A DNA stretch of 11,686 nt from Conidiobolus incongruus B7586 (Eukaryota > Entomophthoromycota > Entomophthoromycetes > Entomophthorales > Conidiobolaceae). A program made the translations under genes and the position numbers. Below the pieces are notes generated by a model. That model was given only the letters and a program-made list of their open reading frames with translations, was not told the DNA's origin and did not search any database. Positions 1 to 9,090 of the stretch are shown here, one piece after another. The stretch covers positions 1 through 11,686 of the forward strand of contig JNEM01012137.1 in the NCBI GenBank assembly GCA_000697335.1, in the 5' to 3' direction. The stretch's first letter is position 1. Each line of letters starts with the position of its first letter.

Positions 1-2109
1 AGATTATATTAATATATAAATATAAAACTTTTAATAATATTTAACTAATTTAAATATAATTAAATTAAATGAAAAATTTTAAAATATTATTTGTTTAGTT
101 CAAGCTATATATTTTCTTATTTGTTTTGTATATATTTTATTACTCAGAAATAACTATAGACTTAAAAAATCAAAAATTAAAATTTTTCTATTTTTCCAAA
201 TTCAATATAATAATAACTTAAATTAATAAATACTTGAATTTTATTAATTGTTTTTTAATAATTTATTACAAAATAAAAAATTTCAAAGTTTCTTAATTGT
301 AATAGCTGGTATATAATATAACTTTATTCCTATTAATAATTTTTTAATTCAATTAATCCTATTCAAAGATCTTTTATAGTTCAATAATCTCAAAATTATG
401 AGAATTTATTTATGAAATTTTAGAATCGAAATTTCTGTAATAGATTTGTTAAAATGATGAAACACTTATAAAGGTTCATTCAAAATAACTATAAAGTAAT
501 AAAAAAATATTATAGAATATTAAAAATTAGTTAGTTTCTTGGAAATACTTTTTTAAAATAAATTTTCAAATATTTTGATTTAAATGATCCAATTATTATG
601 ATATATTAATAATAATACTCTGAACTTTGTTTATTAATTTATATAGTTTTAGATGTTATTTGTATTAATTTAAAGTTATAAATTAATTGAAAAATATCAA
701 TTATTTATCAATCTAGGAGAATATATATTATAATATAAAATATATAGGAAAAGCTGGATAATATGATATAAATATGAAAAATAATAAATATTAAAATAGT
801 TTATAATATTAAGATAAAAATTTAATAATGGTAAATTAATAAAATATAAATTAATTAAATTTATTAATATATATTTAATAAAATATTTAGCTATAATAAA
901 AAATTAATATTTTTTTAATATTAATAATTTTTTACAAAACTTTTAATAAGTTTTTATAACTTAAAAAAATAATATTTTATTCAAAACTAAAATTTACGAC
1001 CTTATTAACCAATTTCACTTATTTAAATGATTTTTTCTCTTCTAAATATATCTTTTAGTTATTTAAAAAATTATAATTATATAGGTTGTAAACCTGTAAA
1101 AATATTAAATATATTTATTTTTTTTAATTTTTCATATCAAAAATTCTTGAATTTTAATTTTATATAATTTATAATTTTAATCACAAATGATTAATATCTT
1201 GAATCTTGAAAAATTTAATTAGATATTATTTTTAAAAAAAATAAACTTTTTATTATTTAATTAACTTAAAAAAATAAATAAAAAACCATATACTATTATA
1301 ATATATTATAATAATTAAAATTTGCTTATAGACAAAGAGTTTGTTTATTAGAATTTATAAAAAAACTATTTTAATTTGAAGATATGTTTTTTTAAATACA
1401 AGCTTATATGGGAATTTAATTTTTATTAATTATAAAAATTTCAAAAACCTATAAATTTTTTTATTAAGCTTTAATTATTTATAGTAAATTTGGTTTTTTA
1501 GTTCTTTATTAAATTATAGTATATTTAATTTATATTCTATTTATTCCAAATTTAAAATATAATAAATAATATATTAATATAATCTATATTAAAATATTTA
1601 GTTAATTTTTTAAATAAATTAAAAATATTCTAAAATCTAATATTTACTTAACAAATGAAAAAAAATGATTAAATTTAATCTTTTATTTTTAAATAAATTT
1701 CAAATAATATTTTTTCTATTCAAAGATAACTAACGAATTAATAAATAATATTTTTAAATAGATTACTCTATTTATAAATTGTTTTCCAATCTTAAATGAT
1801 TTCAAATAGTTTATGGTTGAGCTTTATTAAAACTAAAATAAAAAACTCTTAATGATCACTAGTTAATTTAAATATAATTAAATTTTAAAATTTTTAATAG
1901 AGAACGATTATGAATGAATATATAAAATTTAAAAATATTTGTTATCTTAAATATTTTTTATATATTGGATCTTTTAAAACTAACAATATATTTAAAAAAT
2001 TAAACATTAGAAGATTTATCATTTATCTTTCCATGCTAATATTAAAAATTTGTAATTAAATTGATAACAGAATATTTTTATATGTTATAAAAAGTATTAA
2101 TATTTCTAA
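1..2109. other. Extremely AT-rich DNA, no gene seen
   Basis: Most of this stretch is A/T runs at roughly 5-15% GC, with dense stops in all frames. No open frame of useful length, RNA gene or clear repeat unit was seen. Confidence 0.7.
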
Positions 2110-2530
2110 TAATTATTTTGCAATATTGACAGAGTAAAGGCGAGTTAATAAATCTTGATTTATAGCAATAATTATGAGGAATATTATAAAGCAAGGTATA
2201 CAACAAAGGGACTGAATGTATTTTGGCATTTTATCCTCTTTTGCTGGAATCAATATTGAGCTTTGAGAAACGTTCATACTATTCCACTCTGTCTTGATAT
2301 CAACATTGAACTATGATAAATGAAATATATCGTTTATTAACAAACTCAGCTAACCATACTTTTCTATTCATAATGTTGGATCATATTATTTAAATATTTA
2401 AAACAATCGAATTTGAAGCAAAATTCGATCGTAGGTTTCAGTTTGCTAATTAACCACACTAGAAGATATCAACTGCAAAGGAATTTTGATTTAATATTTG
2501 TAATTTTGTATCCGCATTCCTTATATAGCT
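2110..2530. other. GC-richer island, possibly a decayed coding or repeat fragment
   Basis: This stretch stands out from neighbours that are mostly A and T by holding more C and G (roughly 30% GC by eye) and less homopolymer. It contains the small minus-strand frame at 2113-2277. On the plus strand it has short open runs such as EAKFDRRFQFAN near 2415-2450, interrupted by stops. No family is recognised. Confidence 0.35.
2113..2277 (-). CDS. Small open frame with one hydrophobic segment, doubtful
   Basis: From an ATG at 2275-2277 to a TAA at 2113-2115 there are 54 codons; the frame is open from 2310. The product begins MNVSQSSILIPAKEDKMPK and contains one hydrophobic run (CCIPCFIIFLIIIAI) that could span a membrane. 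It lies in a GC-richer island at about 2110-2530. There is no known homology that I recognise, and open runs of this length can occur by chance. Low confidence. Confidence 0.12.
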   Translation of the reverse strand: MNVSQSSILIPAKEDKMPKYIQSLCCIPCFIIFLIIIAINQDLLTRLYSVNIAK

Positions 2531-3194
2531 AATATATAAAAATTATAAAAAAATTATTTTGATAAAATATACATTTTTTAAATCTTAAATTTTTTAATTG
2601 AAATTTTCAATAATCAATTAAGCTGAAATCATATTAAATCTTGAACAATATTTTTTCTTAATTATATATTTGAATATCAAATAAATTAAATAAAATTTTA
2701 AAAAAATGTTGAATATATCCATTATGAAATATTAATATATAATAAGTACAAATTATTTAAGTGTAATACAATGAAAAATAACAAAAATATATTTCATATA
2801 AAAATAAATCTCGAATTATTGATTTGATATTATTAATCTGTAATTATATATACTAAAAGAAGGATATTTGACAATCATAAATCAACATATAGAGTTGTAT
2901 ATAATTTAAAATACTATGTTAAGGTATTACTTTTTATAATGTCACAAAAATAGATACAAAATTGTAAAATATCCCTCTAAATTGAAATTCTAATATAGAT
3001 TTTTGAATTGGAAAAATGATAGGTTTATAGTTATAATTTATAAAATTATCAATTTATATAAAAATTATAAGTTATTAAAATATATTCATTAACATTTGGT
3101 AAATGAAGAGAGTATAAGAATAGACTATTTTACATTTTAGTTAATAACAGAAAGACTTTTCATTTAATTCATTTGTGTAGCGAATTATCATATT
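2531..3194. other. AT-rich 3' flank of the KGD1 pseudogene, no gene seen
   Basis: AT-rich sequence begins immediately after the KGD1 stop. On the minus strand there is no AATAAA in the first 200 bases past the stop and no poly(A) tract, so nothing marks this copy as a retrocopy. No coding run was seen. Confidence 0.6.
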
Positions 3195-3346
3195 TTAAAT
3201 TAAATAGAATACTGGTAATCCTTCAACGTTTTCACTGGGCACTTCTATAGACTTATCAATAAGTGCCCTGGATAGCAAATCATACAATTCTCTTCGATGT
3301 CTCCTCTTGAATCCGGTAGCAACATCTCCGAAGGTGGGGCGACTAA
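3195..3346 (-). other. C-terminal tail of the KGD1 pseudogene, in a shifted frame
   Basis: After the frame holding QEEPLNMGAW closes with a TAG at 3347-3349, homology continues one frame over. SRPTFGDVATGFKRRH matches the family's Y-x-GR-x-P-S-x-x-x-A-x-G-x-K-x-x-H block, followed by RELYDLLSRALID, the usual terminal helix. About 20 further residues (KSIEVPSENVEGLPV, then a few more) precede the stop at 3195-3197. This exceeds the usual fungal C-terminus and may be readthrough past a lost stop or a lineage-specific tail. Confidence 0.7.
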
Positions 3347-6171
3347 CTACATTAATGTTTTGCATGATATCATTATTGCATTATACTTGATATGCCTCAA
3401 TGTAGTATTGACCCTAGCATTGGCATGATGCCAGGCTCCCATGTTGAGAGGTTCTTCCTGAATCCAGATAAGTTGAGCATTTGGATAACAAGAGATTTCA
3501 CGTTCTAATTCTAGGTATGGGAATGGGCAGAGCTCTTCTAATCTAGTGATAGTGACAGCGATACCAGATAGATTATTGATCTGTTTAGTCTCCAGGAGCT
3601 GATAATAAACACCACCAGTACAAAGAATATTTTGGTGAATATTATCTTGAACTGCAAGGGCATCAGTATTAGGAATTACAGGCATAAACTCAGTACCCTC
3701 AGCCAAGTCAGATAGACTACACTTGGCAAGTGGATGACGTAAAATATATTTAGCATTGAAACTAATCAAACGCTTACGAATCTTACTCAAACCTTGTCTG
3801 GGGAGAGAGTGGAAGAAGTTGGCAGCAGTTTAACAGCTAGTAACGCGCCAGCTAATTTGATTCTTGTACAATACTGGATCTTGTGAGAAGTCAATGGGAT
3901 TGTCATCACATAATTGAAGATAGCGCTCGATTGTGGCACTGCTATGTTCAGGACCATTACCGTCAAATCCATGAGGCAACAAGATAGTCAAATCAGTAGT
4001 TTGTAGCCATTTTTGTTCACCACTAACTAAAAATTGGTCAAGAATATATTGAGCATTGTTAGCAAAAATCACCAAATTGTGCTTCCCAAAGGGTCAGCTA
4101 GTTTGCATAAGGCAAGCTATACCCTAATTCAAATCCTATAGTACCAAATTCAGAAAGATGAGAACTGCATGGTTCAAATTTAGCATTAGTATGCTGTTCA
4201 AGCATTTCGAGAGGAACGTCATGTTTTTCAGATTTTTGATCAAAGACAGCAGCATGACACTGAGAGAAAGTACTACATTCGACATCTTGACCACTAATTC
4301 TATCTGAAACACTATCAAGTAGAAGAGTACCATAAGCCAAGCCTTCAGCAGTTGCCCAGTCAATATTGGATTCTGAAGTGATCATGTTTTCTCTAGCTTT
4401 AATTACCTTTGCAAGATTGGAATGAAACTGGAAGTCGTTGGGAAGGTCAGTAAGCGCTTTGCCAGCTAGACGTAGTTTTTCTAATGATGCACCTGCGGAG
4501 GTTGGTTCAATGGGTGTAGTAAATACTTCCTTGATTGATGGAAGTCCAGGATATTCACATTCTTCCCAACGCTCGGGCTTGGGTTGGTAACCTTTACTTT
4601 GTTGATAAGCCTCTTCCATACGATTTAACTCAGACTGTATCATAGCATCGACTTCATCCTTCGATAGAACATCTTGACTAATGACTTTTTCAATATACTG
4701 AGAGAGAACGGGCTTGTTGGTATCAACTTTTCTATACATACGAGGCTGAGTAAATCTAGGTTGATCTACTTCATTATGACCATTTTTACGATAGCACCAA
4801 AGATCGACTATAACATCTGTATGGAAAGTGTTTATATATTTAGTAGCAATTTTGCATACTTTAATCACAGCCTTGGTGTCATTGCCATTGACATGGAAAA
4901 TAGGAATATTGAGCATTTTAAAGAGGTCAGTACAATAAGGATTGGATCGACTTCCAGTTGGATAGGTTGTGAATCCAACTTGGTTATCAACAACCATGTG
5001 AACACTGTGCCAGTGCCATAAGCACGAAGCTTGTGAAGGTTTAATGCTTCGTACACTACACCTTAACCAGATACTGCTGCTTCATTGTGGATAATGATTC
5101 CGAGTGCACTGTTGAGTGATGATTCTTTATCGCGTGTTTGTAATGCACGCACTTGGCCTAAGGCAATCGGATGTACAGCTTTCAAATGACTTGGATTAGC
5201 CATAAGATGGATAGCGATCTGATCATCTAACTATGTTTTTCTAGGAAGGTGGTAAGCATTGTCACCAGACAATGAGAGGAAGGGCTGTGGTTTATATGAG
5301 AATTCGGTGAAGATATCACGAGCAGGGTATTTGGAGATATTAACCAAAGAGTTAAGACGACCCCTATGAGGCATACCGATTACTACGTCTTTGAAACCAG
5401 CTTGTCTGCTCGAGTCAATAATAGCATCTAAAGCAGGAATCATACAGTCAGCTCCTTCTAACCTATACCTTTTAATAGTCTTGAATTTTTCAGCAAAAGT
5501 AGCTTCAAATTGCTCTCCTTCAATTAAATGTTTCAAGACTTTCTTGGATTCTTTTTTGATGAGTGGTTTATCCACCAGAGTTTCAATCTTACTCTGGAGC
5601 CATGCACGCGCATTAGGATCAAGAATATCTGCGATTTTATAACCAACACTACCGCAGTAAACCTATTTGAGGCGCTCAATCAAATCGCCTAAAATTAGCT
5701 CCTTGATCCCTGAGTGGTGCAAATGTGGTAATAATTGAGGGCCTAGTGGTGTTTTTGTATTTAAATCTGATTCATTAATACCAAAATAGATAAGGAAAGT
5801 ACCTGAGGCATGTCCTGCGCTCTGAGCTTAAGTGGGTCGATTTGAGCAGTCCTATGATCGTGTGTGATGAATGCTTGTTGAACTTGAATCCCTCTGAGAT
5901 AAAGAGGATTCCAATCGAAAGATTTGAAGGTATAGGCTTTTGATGATAGAAAATCAGGCATCGGAGAGGTACTAGAAATTAAAGCGGCAGGGAACTGAAC
6001 TGCATGGAAAGTACCTTCACTCATGTTTTGGAAATAAATTCTCCAAGACAAATGAACCGACATAGGATCTTTCTTCCTGCTCTCAAACATTTGTTCAACA
6101 TATGAAGCTTGACTTAAAAATGATTCCTAAGGGTAGGAAAACTGAGCGGAGTCTCCTTGGGTAATGCGAGT

Positions 6172-6273
6172 GCCATCAGCGGACGCATGTTTTAATCTTA
6201 GGTGGTTTATAACCAGCTTGGGGGTATATATAATAGTTGTATTGGGAATTACTTTTGATATAGAACGATAAAT
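6172..6273 (-). other. Probable remnant of the mitochondrial targeting presequence of the KGD1 pseudogene
   Basis: In the same frame as the first recognisable OGDH block, the 34 codons from about 6273 to 6172 are free of stops. They are basic and hydroxylated (YRSISKVIPN, then KLVINHLRLKHAS), with Arg, Lys, Ser and Thr and only two acidic residues near the end. That composition suits a matrix-targeting presequence, which fungal and animal E1 subunits carry. No in-frame ATG exists upstream of 6090. The codon at 6271-6273 is ATT, one change from ATG. An upstream exon cannot be excluded. The boundary is inferred. Confidence 0.45.
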
Positions 6274-7162
6274 TTATCTTGGTGTATGAAATCGTATATT
6301 TGCTTGACAAAAAATTCGTTAAACCCTGTAGTTAAGGATGTACTTCAATTAAGAAAAGCCAAAGAGGTAAATTTTTCATAAATTTTTTCTTTAATAATTG
6401 CTACCAAGTAGAAGTTGAATATATACTTGTTAATATTAATATACAACATTGAATTTACCTTAATCAAATGTAATAAAGGATAATAGTCACTGCTCCTTCG
6501 ATGTATTAAAAATTAATCAGAATTAATAATCATGAATTGTGCTATATATGATTAAATTTTATTTATAGGCTATTCATCATTTTTACTGTGTAGTATTAAA
6601 TCTAAGGCTCGAAATAAGTAATCAATTTTGAGATTAAATCGCCTTCACCAAAATCAACATGGTTATTTTTACATCATCAATAAATTATTTGACACAAGAA
6701 AAATCTAAATTTCATTGAAGTGTGTCTGAATAAATTATCAAAGGAGACCCTTTCTCTATTTAATTGACAATAAAACTTTCAAATGCAGAAGCGGATAGTG
6801 AAATTCAATTTATAAAATGGTCCAAATTATTGGGAAAAAGTGGAGTTGGTGGTCCATCATATGGCATATTGATAATAATAGATTTTTTGTATAAAATCTA
6901 ATAGAACATGACCATAGGTGGAATGACAAAGTCAAGAGAGTGATTTTATTTAATTGATTGCGGATTCCTACAGTGAGGAGAAGAAAAGTGGCATTATAAA
7001 TCAAGTGTTCATTTTTCAATCAACAGACGCTTTATTAAAATATTTAACCAATATTGTAAATTCACATGATTTCTTGGATCACTGAATGCTAAAACATATA
7101 TCAATCAAATTGAATAATTTAGAAGGTTAAAAAACCAGAAATATTATGTTTTGGTTTATTAA
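6274..7162. other. 5' flank of KGD1, including stop-interrupted protein-like runs on the plus strand
   Basis: On the minus strand the frame upstream of the presumed KGD1 start contains stops (first at 6274-6276), so it is likely leader or promoter DNA. No convincing promoter motif can be separated from the AT background. On the plus strand, 6764-6898 is open for 45 codons in the same frame as the 7163-7531 frame, and may belong to the same decayed gene. Confidence 0.45.
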
Positions 7163-7531
7163 TTGGATCAAATTAACTTCTTGTTATCCGATCATTATAT
7201 GATATTTTATGGATCAATAAACGATTCTTTGTTCGAAATTCTGAGTGTAAATATAAATATAATTTTGCCTGTTTTGTTAAAGCATGGCATAAAAGTTCGA
7301 AATTCCTTTATCACTAACTTTCTTCCCGAACTAAAAATAACTATTCATAAAAACTTCATTGCTTTACATTGTTTTGTACTTGCTTTGAAAAATCTAAAAA
7401 TTCTACCCTGCTCAATTGAATGTCAAAATGTTCAATTAATAATATTAATTGATATTTATAAATCATTTGATCATAATCATATATTTATAACATATTATAT
7501 AAACATTTTGAATTTAATAACAAAAGAATAA
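7163..7531 (+). CDS. Open frame of 122 codons, product unknown, possibly the end of a decayed gene
   Basis: This is the longest open stretch outside KGD1. It begins after a TAA at 7160-7162; the first codon is TTG and the first ATG is at 7199, leaving 110 codons before the TAA at 7529-7531. The protein is mixed hydrophobic and basic (contains HGIKVRNSFITNFLPELK and LKILPCSIECQNVQ), with two Cys near the end and no motif I recognise. The same frame upstream holds protein-like runs, notably 45 codons at 6764-6898 with KWSKLLGKSGVGGPSYG, but they are separated by stops of all three kinds. It may be a remnant of a host gene or of a mobile element; chance is also possible in DNA this AT-rich. No nearby promoter or start context supports it as active. 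Confidence 0.25.
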   Translation: MDQINFLLSDHYMIFYGSINDSLFEILSVNINIILPVLLKHGIKVRNSFITNFLPELKITIHKNFIALHCFVLALKNLKILPCSIECQNVQLIILIDIYKSFDHNHIFITYYINILNLITKE

Positions 7532-8247
7532 CAAACATAATAATAATCTTAATTACATAATATTTATCATTTATTATAATTTTTTTGGATTCTATTTAAT
7601 ATAAGTATTTATAAAATATTTAATTCATTTATTAAATTATAGGAGTTGTATAATATTTAACATATATATTGAATTATAATTTGAACAATAGATTAATTGA
7701 AACTATCAAATATATATAGCTATTTCATTATGTTAATTCTATGATATGATACTTATTAAAATTATGAGATATATTTAAATTTAATTTGTCTTTATTGGAT
7801 TATCTCATAATTGATACTTCCAATATATTCATAACATATCATTTTATTATTACAATTTTCTTAATCAACTATGACTTTAAAATTTTTAAAAAATCCTTGA
7901 TTATATAGAAATTATTTAATTATTTATTATATGACCCTGTATTAAGATAAATTATTATATTGATTTTTTTTTGATATATTGTATAATTCCATCAATTTTG
8001 AAAATCCCTTTCGTGTCAAACAATTGAATTCAAAATGATTATTTAGTTTAATCATTTTAAAACAAAAACTTATTTCTTTATCTAAGGTTCAAATATAAGT
8101 TTAATCAAAATTGCGCAAGTTAAAATACTGGTACTGAAATTTCTTTAATATAATTTTATTTTAATATTAATTTTATTAATTTAAGCAATTTAAATTCAAA
8201 ATCCAGTTTAAAGTTAACTAATTATATAAATGCCTTTAAACAAGATA
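7532..8247. other. AT-rich DNA, no gene seen
   Basis: Stops are dense in all frames and no RNA gene was seen. It separates the plus-strand unknown frame from repeat copy 1; the repeat may begin somewhat further left than marked, but low complexity prevents a call. Confidence 0.55.
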
Positions 8248-8483
8248 AACATAATATTTTTCCTTTTCTATCAACATCTTGTTTTTTTCTTATTATTATC
8301 TATACTTATATCTTCTAAGATTTAAGACTAACCCTGTCAATATTACATTTTATTCTGGTATTATTGATTATATAAACTATTATATTTAGATCTCAAATAA
8401 ATCACTGATATATTAAATTAATTTTATCATTACTAATTTAATCTTTTTCACATTATATTAAATTTAGCATTAATTGCCATTAC
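8248..8483 (+). repeat. Diverged direct repeat, copy 1
   Basis: It aligns by eye with 10404-10668 in the same orientation. Shared landmarks in order are AACATAAT, a pyrimidine-rich stretch, TTCTAAGA..TT..GACTA, AATATTA..TT, TATTATT, ACTGA-ATATT-AATTAATT-TATCA, TAATTTAA, and a final block around CATTA. The copies differ by many substitutions and small indels, so the duplication is old. By hand count 8241-8490 has about 34 C and 13 G on the plus strand. No coding potential and no terminal structure were seen. The family is unknown. Confidence 0.6.
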
Positions 8484-8789
8484 TAAGTAAATAAATAAAA
8501 CTATTGTGACCTATACTTTCTATTTATTATACTATAATATATATATGTTTATTGTTTCATGAATAAATTTGAATAATTCTCCTTTAAATCAATTTTTTTA
8601 ACTTATATTTTTCAAATAAATTATTTAAAGCTGTAAATATTAAATTCGAAAACTATTGGTTATAGCAAAGTATTTTAGTTATGTTAATATTTTATTTATA
8701 ATTATTATGTTGATTTTAATTTGTTATTAAAATTGAAAAATTAAATTACATCCAATTTGATAAATATCATAATTTATGAAATTTAGAAC
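8484..8789. other. AT-rich spacer between repeat copy 1 and the GC-richer island
   Basis: Low-complexity AT-rich DNA. No coding run, and no clear match to the sequence following repeat copy 2. Confidence 0.5.
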
Positions 8790-9090
8790 CTCTTTACTAT
8801 GCTATTGACGGGGAATAATCCTGTCCATCACTCAAGAAATTCTGATTGTCAAACTGATTCAAGAAGTCACATTGGAGGTACCTCATTTCATGAACTGGTT
8901 GAACCTACCACATAATAATCTCATCTTTCCAAAAGTATTGAACATTTACTTTATTCGCAGTAAGCTACTTTCATGTAATTTGGTCAACCCCCTTAATTTC
9001 CTTTAATTTTGTGGTAATCTTTTGCTTACCACTGGCGATTCCCGGTTTAAGCTCTAAAAGCCTATTTCCTCCCACAATTGCGATCATCAC
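8790..9090. other. GC-richer, coding-like island of unknown family
   Basis: About 300 bases at roughly 38-40% GC lie in DNA otherwise near 15% GC. On the minus strand an ATG at 9085-9087 opens 38 codons (start MIAIVGGNRLLELKPGIAS) to a TGA at 8971-8973, and protein-like runs continue in that frame toward 8800 between stops. On the plus strand a different frame is open for 65 codons (8809-9003, stop 9004-9006). The minus-strand reading has the more protein-like composition, but the strand is not settled. Probably a remnant of a gene or of a mobile element; the family is not identified. Confidence 0.4.

Larger units (their letters stand above)
3195..6273 (-). pseudogene. KGD1: Decayed 2-oxoglutarate dehydrogenase E1 (Kgd1/OGDH-like), near full length
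   Basis: The family is the thiamine-diphosphate E1 subunit of the mitochondrial TCA complex that decarboxylates 2-oxoglutarate. Seen in order on the minus strand: the N-terminal block ESFLSQASYVEQMF and SVHLSW..YFQN (about 6030-6126), which marks OGDH rather than DHTKD1; IDPLKLR; GMPHRGRLN (5351-5374); [45 protein letters not shown] (4065-4088); [22 protein letters not shown]; and QEEPLNMGAW near 3440. Length matches the family and no intron is needed. In-frame stops lie at 6127-6129, 5663-5665, 5231-5233, 5063-5065, 4098-4100 and 3830-3832. Frame changes lie near 5789 (one base lost), 5002-5005 (extra GT), 4064-4068 (extra T in a T run) and 3350-3380. The GDA motif reads NEA. The start is uncertain: ATT at 6271-6273 may be a lost ATG. 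The end is a TAA at 3195-3197. Identity is near certain and loss of function very likely. Confidence 0.93.

Noticed and set aside
2030-2200. A possible inverted third copy of the 8248/10404 repeat, anchored by AATATTGACAG
   Set aside because: About 11 bases match the complement of copy 1 well, but the alignment on both sides is no better than AT-rich background by eye.
4136-4363. Alternative minus-strand frames overlapping KGD1
   Set aside because: They are hydrophobic out-of-frame shadows of the region that reads as RISGQDVE in the homologous frame.
4064-5005. Programmed ribosomal frameshifting (Euplotes-like) to keep the gene functional
   Set aside because: The frame changes are of different sizes and directions, have no shared slippery site, and coexist with in-frame stops.
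4674-5642. Plus-strand open frames of 115 and 83 codons inside the KGD1 region
   Set aside because: They are antisense readings of the conserved minus-strand OGDH sequence and have no independent support.
3195-6273. A reassigned genetic code with TAA/TAG read as glutamine, as in many ciliates
   Set aside because: All six in-frame stops are TAA or TAG and two sit at Gln positions, so this was considered. But four frameshifts, loss of the GDA motif and several replaced conserved residues are not explained by recoding, and other stops do not fall at Gln positions.
6810-7019. Minus-strand 69-codon open frame
   Set aside because: It lies opposite the plus-strand protein-like run and has chance-like, hydrophobic composition.
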